Source of the DNA: an uncultured Planctomycetaceae bacterium
Lineage (GTDB): Bacteria; Planctomycetota; Planctomycetia; Pirellulales; UBA1268
Direction of reading: 5' to 3'
DNA: 5,271 nt
Assembly (NCBI GenBank): GCA_937900985.1
Contig: CALCGM010000042.1
Span: forward strand, 1 to 5,271
Shown here: in pieces, positions 1 through 5,271 of the stretch
Layout of the letters: each line of letters starts with the position of its first letter
Numbering within the stretch: the first letter of the stretch is position 1
Made by a program: the position numbers and the translations under genes
Notes under the pieces: model-generated
The model's database searches: none
Told to the model about the DNA's origin: nothing
Seen by the model: the letters and a program-made list of their open reading frames with translations, nothing else

Positions 1-283
1 AGCAGAACGGGGCCGCCAACGCAGCGATGTGGATGCCGCCGATCCAGCCCAGGACCGGCCAGTCGATGTCCGACCAGCCGCCCCGCATCAGCTCCTTCGC
101 ACCGTCGCGACGAGGCTCGGCAGCTCCCTTCGGCACGATCATCGCGTCGAGATGGCCACCCGGCCGATCGTCAATGACGGCAACCGCTTCCCCATTGGCG
201 ACGAGGCCCTCGGTCATCGCGTCGTCATGGTCTGTCGCGTCTGCTGACCGGGAGGCTGGCTCCAGGATCGTGTTTGGTGTCAT
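1..283 (-). CDS. Fatty acid (acyl-CoA type, delta-9-like) desaturase, N-terminal part, cut by window edge
   Basis: This open frame starts with ATG at 283 and runs off the left edge with no stop, giving the first 94 residues. Residues 1-70 form a hydrophilic leader rich in Asp, Ala and Glu. Residues 71-94 (SDIDWPVLGWIGGIHIAALA, then APFC) match the start of the first membrane segment of Ole1/SCD-like desaturases, where a 'DW...GW...HxxALxAPF' stretch precedes the first histidine box (HRLLTHR). Enzymes of this family are membrane di-iron proteins that insert a double bond into acyl chains using O2 and an electron donor. The histidine boxes that bind iron would lie beyond the edge, so activity cannot be judged. 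The first ATG is preferred over the in-frame ATG at 217 because it has a GAGG ribosome site 8 bases upstream. The gene follows the 424-residue protein on the same strand after 137 bases, so it may have its own promoter. The reading frame is well supported; the family call rests on about 25 residues. Confidence 0.68.
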   Translation of the reverse strand, partial: MTPNTILEPASRSADATDHDDAMTEGLVANGEAVAVIDDRPGGHLDAMIVPKGAAEPRRDGAKELMRGGWSDIDWPVLGWIGGIHIAALAAPFC

Positions 284-291
284 GCGATGAA

Positions 292-296
292 CCTCG
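292..296 (-). promoter_or_regulatory. Ribosome binding site of the desaturase gene
   Basis: On the minus strand the sequence CGAGG lies 8 bases before the ATG at 283. It matches the Shine-Dalgarno core GAGG at normal spacing and supports the first ATG over the later in-frame ATG at 217, which has no comparable site. Confidence 0.5.
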
Positions 297-386
297 AAAG
301 GAGACTTCTCTCGCCGCTGGGCTTCTGTGCCGCTACGGCCTTTCCACTACTGTGCACGATCGCGCCAGATTTGCCATCCGCGGAGC

Positions 387-413
387 GTCATATCTCCGTC
401 GGGCGAATGTCAA
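387..413 (-). promoter_or_regulatory. Possible sigma-70-like promoter for the desaturase gene
   Basis: In the 137-base gap (284-420) before the desaturase there is a perfect TTGACA (-35 type) at 413-408 and a partial TATGAC (-10 type) at 392-387, read on the minus strand. The spacer is 15 bases, shorter than the preferred 17, so the match is imperfect. Its position, just after the stop of the upstream gene and about 100 bases before the desaturase ATG, is reasonable for a promoter with a leader. Nothing else in this gap was recognisable. It remains a weak candidate because short AT-containing motifs arise by chance. Confidence 0.25.
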
Positions 414-420
414 AAAACCG

Positions 421-1695
421 TCAAAAACGTCCGCCGGCCGCTTCAGTGGCAATCGGCAGGCGAGAAAGCACCTCCAGCGCCCGCGGAGACGCCGGAATCG
501 TTGCCGGCACCATGCCTGTGGCGGTCGGCGCGAAGAGCCAGGCAAACCGCTCGAAAGGGATCCGTTCGCCGGCGGCATCGAGGAGCGACTGCCCCCCCAG
601 GGCCACGAGGGTTGCCCCCCCGAGGCCAGCCGCCTCCACCACCACCCCCGACCGATCGATCCCCACGGCCATCGCAGCCTCATCAAAGGGAAAGGCCGGC
701 CCGGCGAGCCAGTCTGCCCCAGCCGACTGCAGACCACTCGCGGGCCCGAGGCGACACCCAAGAACGGTCACCATCCGCTCCAGCAGCCCTCGACCGAGCG
801 TGCCTTCCTCCGCCGACAGCAGAAACCGGGCCCCGGTGATGCGACCATCGATCACCGACAGGCTCTCGATCCGCAGCACGCCATCACCGCGGGCAACCTG
901 ACCAGCCACGCCAGCGAGCCCCGCCAGATCGACACCGGTCACCACGCCATCGCCACTGCCGCTCCAGTGCGGTGAATCGCCCACCGCATCGCCCTCTGCC
1001 ACGGTGGCCCTGAGCCTGCCTCGCATGGTGGCCGCCGAGCCAAATCGCGGCATCCAGCCGGTCGCTGCGGCCACCAGCTCGGCGGGCAGCCCCCGCTCGC
1101 AGATCAGTTCTGCCTCAACCTGCAGTCCGTCCGACGACCGAATCGCACGCAGCCGGAGCTCGTCGTCGTCGGCTGGCTCACGACGGATCCGGATGGCCCG
1201 GCCCGCCTCCACCACCACCAGCTCAATGCGAAAGCCACCGAGCGGCCGTTCTCCATCAGCAGCCTGCCACACCAGCTCGTCAACGCGGACCACGCCACCA
1301 CGGGGATAGCGGACAGGCTCCATCAGCCAGCGGCGAGAGGCGGCCGCAAAACGCACGACAGCGAAGCGATCGAGCGAGAGCCTGGGGAGCCGCAGCACGG
1401 TGCCTTCGGCCCGCTCCTCCACCTCCGCCACAGCGACAGCGGCAACCCGTCGCCGGCTGGCATCCTCAAGCACCAGGTCATGCAGCCGCATCACCGCAGG
1501 CCGCAGGCGTTCGACACGTTCGACGGTGACAGCCAGCCCGACCGACCGCGACCAGGCGGCGAGCAAGGGATCCAGGGCCGCCGAGCTGTGGCGATACACC
1601 GCCCATCCCGCAAGCCCCAGGGTGGGGAGCAGGCAGCCAAGCACGAAGAGAGTTCGCACCAGCCGTATGCGGGCGGCCGATCGCTCGACGAACAT
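421..1695 (-). CDS. Membrane-anchored protein of unknown function, AsmA/TamB-like in style
   Basis: I do not recognise this 424-residue protein as a named family. Residues 1-14 are basic (four Arg). Residues 15-34 form one hydrophobic segment (from TLFVLGCLLPTLG to WAVYR), a likely uncleaved signal anchor, which would place the rest outside the inner membrane. Residues 53-115 read like the start of AsmA/TamB/DUF3971-type proteins: short alternating strands ('VTVERVERLRPAVMRLHDLV', then 'LRLPRLSLDRF'), typical of a long beta-groove fold that handles lipids in the envelope. Residues 248-315 have a further pattern of this kind (GVDLAGLAG, then GDGVLRIESLSVIDGRITGA, then a 'G..GRGLLERM' helix). 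No catalytic motif is visible. The start at 1695 is supported by GGAG 7 bases upstream; the stop is TGA at 423-421. It lies 84 bases after aroC on the same strand and could share its transcript. The gene is probably real, given one uninterrupted frame with a membrane segment and ribosome site; the AsmA-like reading is an inference from pattern alone. Confidence 0.8.
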   Translation of the reverse strand: MFVERSAARIRLVRTLFVLGCLLPTLGLAGWAVYRHSSAALDPLLAAWSRSVGLAVTVERVERLRPAVMRLHDLVLEDASRRRVAAVAVAEVEERAEGTVLRLPRLSLDRFAVVRFAAASRRWLMEPVRYPRGGVVRVDELVWQAADGERPLGGFRIELVVVEAGRAIRIRREPADDDELRLRAIRSSDGLQVEAELICERGLPAELVAAATGWMPRFGSAATMRGRLRATVAEGDAVGDSPHWSGSGDGVVTGVDLAGLAGVAGQVARGDGVLRIESLSVIDGRITGARFLLSAEEGTLGRGLLERMVTVLGCRLGPASGLQSAGADWLAGPAFPFDEAAMAVGIDRSGVVVEAAGLGGATLVALGGQSLLDAAGERIPFERFAWLFAPTATGMVPATIPASPRALEVLSRLPIATEAAGGRF

Positions 1696-1702
1696 CCCTG
1701 TT

Positions 1703-1706
1703 CTCC
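1703..1706 (-). promoter_or_regulatory. Ribosome binding site of the 424-residue membrane protein gene
   Basis: GGAG on the minus strand sits 7 bases before the ATG at 1695, at ideal spacing. It fixes the start and argues that this frame is translated. The rest of the 84-base gap to aroC (1707-1779) shows no clear promoter or terminator. Confidence 0.55.
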
Positions 1707-1779
1707 GGGCCTCACTCAGTCTTACGGTCGCGTCGGCTCCAGCTCCCGAGCGAGCGGAAGCCTGCCGTTGCGGCCAAAG

Positions 1780-2919
1780 CTAGCGCTGGCGAGCAAGCGT
1801 GTGAAACTGCTCAAACCGTGCTTGCATCTCTTCCACGCTGTCGCCACCAAACTTCTCGACAAGGGCGGCCGCCACCTCAAAGGCAACCACATTCTCCACG
1901 ATCACGCTGCAGGCAGACACCGCACAGACATCGCTCCGCTCGTAGGCCGCCGACTCCGGCTGCTTTGTCGCGAGATTGATCGAGCCGAGCGGCTTCCGCA
2001 GGGTGGCAATCGGCTTCATCGCCGCCCGCAACACGAGCGGCTGGCCGTTGGTCATCCCCGCTTCGAGGCCGCCAGCGTTGTTGGTCGGCCGCACAAATCC
2101 CAGCTGCGGCGTGTTGCGGAGGCTCTCGTCGTAGCCGATTTCATCATGCACCTCAGAGCCGCGGCGGCGGGCGGTCTCAAAGCCCATGCCGATCTCAACG
2201 CCCTTGATCGCCTGGATGCTCATCACCGCCTGGGCCAGCCGGCCGTCGAGTTTGCGATCCCACTGAATGTGGCTGCCCAGCCCGACAGGCAGGCCCGTGA
2301 CCTGGGCTTCGACAATCCCGCCGACCGTGTCGCCTTCCTTGCCGATGCGGTCGATCATCTCGGTCACCTCGGGATCCCGCTCGGGATGCAGCGAGTAGAT
2401 GGCGCTTGTGTCACGGAGGGAGCGAAGCTCCGCGAGCGAGCCCTCGCGGCCGCCAAACTCGAGGTCGCCGAGCGACACCACCCAGCCCGCCACGTCGATG
2501 CCAAACACAGCCAGCAGCTGCCGGGCGAGGGCTCCGGCGGCGACGCGGGCCGCCGTTTCTCGGGCGCTCGCACGCTCGAGCACGCTCCGCACGCTCCCGA
2601 GGTGTTTGACCGCGCCGGCAAGATCTGCGTGCCCAGGCCGGGGGCGGTCGACATCCTCAAGCCGCTCGAGCTTGGCATCGCGGTTGATCACCTCAAGCGC
2701 CAGCGGGCTGCCGAGGGTCACCCCCCGCCACAGCCCCGAGAGAAACGTCGCGCTGTCGGTTTCGATCCGCTGCCGGCCACCGCGGCCATACCCACCCTGA
2801 CGGCGGACAAGCTCGTGGTCGAGAGCTGCCTGATCGACCGTCAGGCCTGCAGGAAAGCCATCGATCAGGGCCACGAGAGCCGGTCCGTGCGATTCGCCAG
2901 CAGTGAGATAACGGAGCAT
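1780..2919 (-). CDS. aroC: Chorismate synthase
   Basis: This enzyme converts 5-enolpyruvylshikimate-3-phosphate to chorismate, the last step of the shikimate pathway and the branch point to aromatic amino acids, folate and quinones. It is a cytoplasmic tetramer that needs reduced FMN. At 379 residues it has the family's usual length and appears complete. The signatures occur in order: TAGESHGPAL at 6-15 with the conserved His, GRGGRQRIETD at 45-55, RPRPGHADLAG at 92-102, LERASARETAARVAAGA at 114-130 (second family signature), AIKGVEIGMGFE at 237-248, NNAGGLEAGMTNGQPLVLRA at 280-299 and RSDVCAVSAC at 328-337 with the conserved Asp330. The third signature reads AVSACSVIVENVVAFEVA where many homologues have a VPAA...EAM pattern; this is ordinary divergence with the key residues kept. 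The start at 2919 begins directly with the conserved MLRYLTAGESHG, so it is firm, although only a weak AAGAG lies upstream. It lies 86 bases after purC and 84 bases before the next gene, all on the same strand. Confidence 0.97.
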   Translation of the reverse strand: MLRYLTAGESHGPALVALIDGFPAGLTVDQAALDHELVRRQGGYGRGGRQRIETDSATFLSGLWRGVTLGSPLALEVINRDAKLERLEDVDRPRPGHADLAGAVKHLGSVRSVLERASARETAARVAAGALARQLLAVFGIDVAGWVVSLGDLEFGGREGSLAELRSLRDTSAIYSLHPERDPEVTEMIDRIGKEGDTVGGIVEAQVTGLPVGLGSHIQWDRKLDGRLAQAVMSIQAIKGVEIGMGFETARRRGSEVHDEIGYDESLRNTPQLGFVRPTNNAGGLEAGMTNGQPLVLRAAMKPIATLRKPLGSINLATKQPESAAYERSDVCAVSACSVIVENVVAFEVAAALVEKFGGDSVEEMQARFEQFHTLARQR

Positions 2920-2975
2920 GGAACTCTTAAAAAGAAGGCCGGGAAGCGAAAACCAGAGTTTAGTTGGCCGCCGTC

Positions 2976-2992
2976 GCTGCCCCTAGAGCAGC
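2976..2992 (-). repeat. Short inverted repeat (hairpin) between purC and aroC
   Basis: On the minus strand GCTGCTC-TAG-GGGCAGC can form a 7-pair stem (one G-U pair) with a 3-base loop, starting 13 bases after the purC stop. No run of T follows at once; the nearest T-run is about 30 bases further on. It is therefore not a standard intrinsic terminator. It could weakly end or stabilise the purC transcript, or be chance in GC-rich DNA. The rest of the gap (2920-2975) is relatively AT-rich close to the aroC start but shows no clear promoter. Confidence 0.3.
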
Positions 2993-3005
2993 TCCGCATG
3001 GGCCT

Positions 3006-3893
3006 TCAGTCGAGCGGGCCGCCGGTGAGGAGCCGGAAGGCCTCGAGGTATTTGCGGCGGGTTTCGGCAACGATGTCGTCGGGGAGGGCCGGCGGCGGGC
3101 TGGCCTTGTCCCAGTCGGTCTGCTCGAGCCAGTCCCGCACAAACTGCTTGTCGAAGGAGCCAGGCACAGCCCCGTGACCAGCCTCTGCCGCCGGCCAAAA
3201 CCGGGAACTGTCGGGCGTGAGCACCTCGTCGACGAGCAGAAGACCGCCATCGTCGGTCTGGCCCCATTCAAACTTTGTGTCGGCCAGCACGATCCCCCGC
3301 TCTGCGGCGTAGGCGGCAGCTCGGTGGTAGATGTCGAGGCTGCGAGCCCGCAGCGTGTCGGCGAGGGGGCCGATGGCTTCCGCCATCACGGAAAAAGGCA
3401 CGTTCTCGTCGTGGCCGGAGGTGGCCTTGGTGGCCGGTGTGAAAATCGGCTCTGGCAGACGGTCGCCCGGCCGCAATCCCGGCGGCAGAGGAATGCCGCA
3501 GACCGTACCGGCATCGCGATACTCTTTCAGCCCGGAGCCGGCGAGCCAGCCCCGCACGACACACTCAAAAGGCACCACGCGGGCCTTGCGGACCAGCATC
3601 GAACGGCCGGCAAGCGGAGCAGGATCAACGCCCGCCGGCAGCCCCATCGCCGTCACGTCGGTGGTGATCAGATGGTGGTCAACGCCGAGCCAGTCGAACC
3701 AAAACGACGAAATCGCCGTGAGCACGCGGCCCTTGTCGGGGATCGGCGTGGGCAGAATCCAGTCGAAGGCACTGATCCGGTCGGTGCTCACGATGAGCAT
3801 CCGCTCGCCCAGGTCGTAGCAGTCGCGAACTTTGCCGCGATGCACCGGGCCGAGGCCCAGGTTGGTCTCAAGAAGTGGTGTGGAAGGCGTCAT
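3006..3893 (-). CDS. purC: Phosphoribosylaminoimidazole-succinocarboxamide (SAICAR) synthase
   Basis: This enzyme catalyses the ATP-dependent joining of CAIR and aspartate to form SAICAR in de novo purine synthesis, in the cytoplasm. The protein is 295 residues, like the longer, yeast-type enzymes and not the roughly 240-residue enterobacterial form. Visible motifs are HRGKVRDCYDLG at 18-29 (nucleotide-binding start), STDRISAFDWILPTPIPDKG at 36-55, VPFECVVRGWLAGSGLKEY at 107-125 (first family signature), HDENVPFS at 161-168, LADTKFEWG at 203-211 (second signature, with Trp where most have Phe or Ile) and VDEVLTPDSSRFW at 221-233. The frame stays open upstream to 4076, but that extension overlaps dnaE2 and looks nothing like the family. 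The ATG at 3893 lies just before the conserved region (LLETNLGLGPVHRGKVRD), so it is chosen although no Shine-Dalgarno site is visible. It starts 23 bases after the dnaE2 stop, which suggests a shared transcript. Confidence 0.97.
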   Translation of the reverse strand: MTPSTPLLETNLGLGPVHRGKVRDCYDLGERMLIVSTDRISAFDWILPTPIPDKGRVLTAISSFWFDWLGVDHHLITTDVTAMGLPAGVDPAPLAGRSMLVRKARVVPFECVVRGWLAGSGLKEYRDAGTVCGIPLPPGLRPGDRLPEPIFTPATKATSGHDENVPFSVMAEAIGPLADTLRARSLDIYHRAAAYAAERGIVLADTKFEWGQTDDGGLLLVDEVLTPDSSRFWPAAEAGHGAVPGSFDKQFVRDWLEQTDWDKASPPPALPDDIVAETRRKYLEAFRLLTGGPLD

Positions 3894-3916
3894 GGGAGGA
3901 GTTGTAGCAAAAGAAG

Positions 3917-5271
3917 TCAGCAGAAATCCCGCGACTGACGGGGCAGGGCAGGGGCCATTGCCACCGTGCCATCGAGGCGTGTGGCGAGCACGTGCACGAT
4001 CGTGCCTCGCCGCTGGATCCGCCCCTCCACCACAACCACCGACGCACGCCTGGCCTGCACATCGGCAGCCTGCCAAACCGGTGGACGAACGACCACGTTG
4101 GCACTCCCCGTTTCATCCTCAATCGTGAGAAACACAATCCCTTTGGCCGTCGCTGGCCGCTGCCTGGAGAGCACGATGCCAGCCACCCGCACCCGCCGCC
4201 CCTCAGGAAGCCGCGCTGCGCTGGCTGCGGTGACCACTCCGTTTTCTGCCAACGAACTCCGCATGAAATGCACCGGATGGGCCTCGAGCGAGAGCCCCGC
4301 TGTACGGTAGTCGGCCAGCACCCGCTCGCATCGCGTCATCGGCTGGAGGCCGGCTGCGGGCGAGTCCTGGAGCACGTCGTGCTCCTGAGCCGTCGGAGCT
4401 TTCGGGCGGGGCTGCTCAAACAGCGGGAGGCTTCCTGGGCGGTCGAGCCCATCCATCGCCTCCCAGACCGCCCGGCGGCGATCCGCCTCGAGCGAGCCCA
4501 CCGCACCGGCGCGGGCCAGATGCAGCAGGCTGCTTCGATCAAGCGAGGCCTGCCTGGCGAGATCTTCGAGGCTTGCAAAGCCCTGGCACGTGCTGCGGGC
4601 CTCCTCGATCCGCCTGCCGGCGGCTTCGCCGAGGCCGTGCACCATTTCAAGGCCGAGCCGCAAGGCGGGCTCAGCGGCCCCCGCCTCCTCAACACACTCC
4701 AGCTGTGCATGCCAGCCGCTGGTATGCACATCGGCCGGCAGCACCTTCACGCCGTGCGCCCGGGCGTCGCGGACAAGCTGTGCGGGGGCATAAAACCCCA
4801 TCGGCTGACTGGCCAGCAGGGCCGCCGTAAACGCGGCCGGATGATGTCGCTTCAGCCAGGCCGAGACATAGACCAGCAGGGCGAAGCTGGCCGCGTGCGA
4901 CTCGGGAAAGCCGTATTCACCAAAGCCTCGGATCTGACCGAAGACCTGCTCGGCAAACCGCTTCGAAAGCCCACGAGACAGCATGCCGGCGATCAGCTTC
5001 TGCCGAAACTCCTCGATCAGCCCAGGCCGCCGCCAGGCTCCCATCGCTCGCCGCAGCTGGTCGGCCTCGCCCGGCGTGAAACCGGCAGCCACCACCGCCA
5101 GCCGCATCGCCTGCTCCTGAAACAGCGGCACACCGAGCGTCTTCTCCAGCACCCCACGGATCGCCTCGTTGGGATAGTCCACCTGCTCCTCGCCGTTTCG
5201 TCGACGCAGGTAGGGATGCACCATGTCGCCCTGGATCGGCCCTGGCCGCACGATCGCCACCTCGATCACGA
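3917..5271 (-). CDS. dnaE2: Error-prone DNA polymerase III alpha subunit DnaE2, C-terminal part, cut by window edge
   Basis: DnaE2 is a C-family polymerase that copies damaged DNA and causes damage-induced mutation, usually with ImuA/ImuB partners. About 451 residues are visible, roughly the last 40% of a protein normally near 1,050-1,100. The GTG at 5269 is an internal Val codon, not the start: the frame is open to the edge and matches the middle of the family. In fragment numbering from that Val: VAIVRPGPIQGDMVHPYLRR at 4-23, LGVPLFQEQAM at 45-55, AGFTPGEADQLRRAMGAWRR at 62-81, GFGEYGFPESHAASFALLVY at 115-134, SQPMGFYAPAQLVRDARAHGV at 154-174, a helix-hairpin-helix region near 205-275, and an OB fold near 358-432 (RVAGIVLSRQRPATAKGIVF, then LTIEDETG). 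It ends in SRDFC, the family's typical SRDF tail. That tail and the RQRP...AKG OB core separate it from replicative DnaE. The catalytic aspartates lie outside the window. The stop TGA at 3919-3917 is 23 bases before purC. No imuA or imuB is in view. Confidence 0.95.
   Translation of the reverse strand, partial: VIEVAIVRPGPIQGDMVHPYLRRRNGEEQVDYPNEAIRGVLEKTLGVPLFQEQAMRLAVVAAGFTPGEADQLRRAMGAWRRPGLIEEFRQKLIAGMLSRGLSKRFAEQVFGQIRGFGEYGFPESHAASFALLVYVSAWLKRHHPAAFTAALLASQPMGFYAPAQLVRDARAHGVKVLPADVHTSGWHAQLECVEEAGAAEPALRLGLEMVHGLGEAAGRRIEEARSTCQGFASLEDLARQASLDRSSLLHLARAGAVGSLEADRRRAVWEAMDGLDRPGSLPLFEQPRPKAPTAQEHDVLQDSPAAGLQPMTRCERVLADYRTAGLSLEAHPVHFMRSSLAENGVVTAASAARLPEGRRVRVAGIVLSRQRPATAKGIVFLTIEDETGSANVVVRPPVWQAADVQARRASVVVVEGRIQRRGTIVHVLATRLDGTVAMAPALPRQSRDFC

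Noticed and set aside
27..290. 87-residue and 72-residue plus-strand open frames at the left end
   Set aside because: The minus strand here encodes the desaturase N-terminus with a ribosome site and a family-like membrane segment; the plus-strand products resemble nothing.
274..975. Three overlapping plus-strand open frames (204, 170 and 233 residues) near the left end, with an AAAGGAG at 298-304
   Set aside because: All lie over the desaturase start, the gap and the 3' end of the 424-residue gene. Their translations are low-complexity Arg/Pro/Ser-rich, as expected from reading GC-rich DNA in a wrong frame, and no start codon sits at proper spacing after the AAAGGAG.
1624..1650. Lipoprotein signal (LFVLGC) in the 424-residue protein
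   Set aside because: The hydrophobic stretch before the Cys is only about six residues and the -2 position is Leu, which does not fit the lipobox; the hydrophobic segment continues past the Cys, as in a membrane anchor.
1480..3177. 565-residue open frame on the plus strand opposite aroC
   Set aside because: It shares codon boundaries with aroC and the 424-residue protein gene on the other strand. In that register it stops only where the sense gene uses TTA, CTA or TCA, which are rare in GC-rich genes. The translation has no recognisable domain, while the minus strand encodes a clear chorismate synthase.
2964..3938. 324-residue open frame on the plus strand opposite purC
   Set aside because: It is the exact codon-register mirror of purC and runs out at the gene's ends. 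No family motif is visible.
3894..4076. Longer purC with 61 extra N-terminal residues
   Set aside because: The extension overlaps the dnaE2 coding region in another frame and is a Cys/Gly/Ala/Arg-rich string unlike the family. Homology begins just after the ATG at 3893.
5267..5269. GTG as a true start of the polymerase
   Set aside because: The conserved VIEVAIVRPGPIQGD is internal to C-family polymerases, and the frame stays open to the window edge, so this is a truncated gene.
1..5271. Mobile elements, CRISPR arrays, tRNA/rRNA, phage or defence genes
   Set aside because: No inverted terminal repeats, transposase motifs, regular short repeats, cloverleaf or rRNA stretches, or defence-type domains were seen; the strand use and gene spacing are those of an ordinary chromosome.

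Overview
The window is ordinary, high-GC bacterial chromosome (by eye about two thirds G+C). All five genes that can be supported lie on the minus strand, so the biological reading order runs from the right edge to the left: dnaE2 (3' part only), purC, aroC, an unrecognised membrane-anchored protein, and the 5' end of a fatty acid desaturase. Coding density is high, with gaps of 23, 86, 84 and 137 bases. The protein styles (a DnaE2 polymerase with the usual SRDF tail, a yeast-like purC of 295 residues, an AsmA/TamB-like hypothetical protein and an Ole1/SCD-type desaturase with an acidic leader) would suit a planctomycete, for example of the Pirellulales. This is an inference from sequence style and not a phylogenetic result.

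Region by region: 5271-3917 holds the C-terminal 451 residues of an error-prone DNA polymerase III alpha subunit. The catalytic aspartates lie beyond the edge; the fingers, helix-hairpin-helix, OB fold and tail are visible. SAICAR synthase (3893-3006) follows after 23 bases, close enough for co-transcription. An 86-base gap with a small hairpin comes next, then chorismate synthase (2919-1780). After 84 bases there is a 424-residue protein with one N-terminal membrane segment and a long periplasm-type body (1695-421). A 137-base gap with a weak promoter candidate leads to the truncated desaturase gene (283-1).

Functionally this is a housekeeping run: purine synthesis, the last step of the shikimate pathway, a possible envelope protein and membrane-lipid desaturation, next to a mutagenic repair polymerase. 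The genes do not form one pathway. I looked for mobile elements, CRISPR arrays, tRNA/rRNA, toxin-antitoxin pairs, phage genes and defence systems and saw none. I do not think the window contains a new biological system. The least explained item is the 424-residue protein. The long plus-strand reading frames are mirror images of the real genes.
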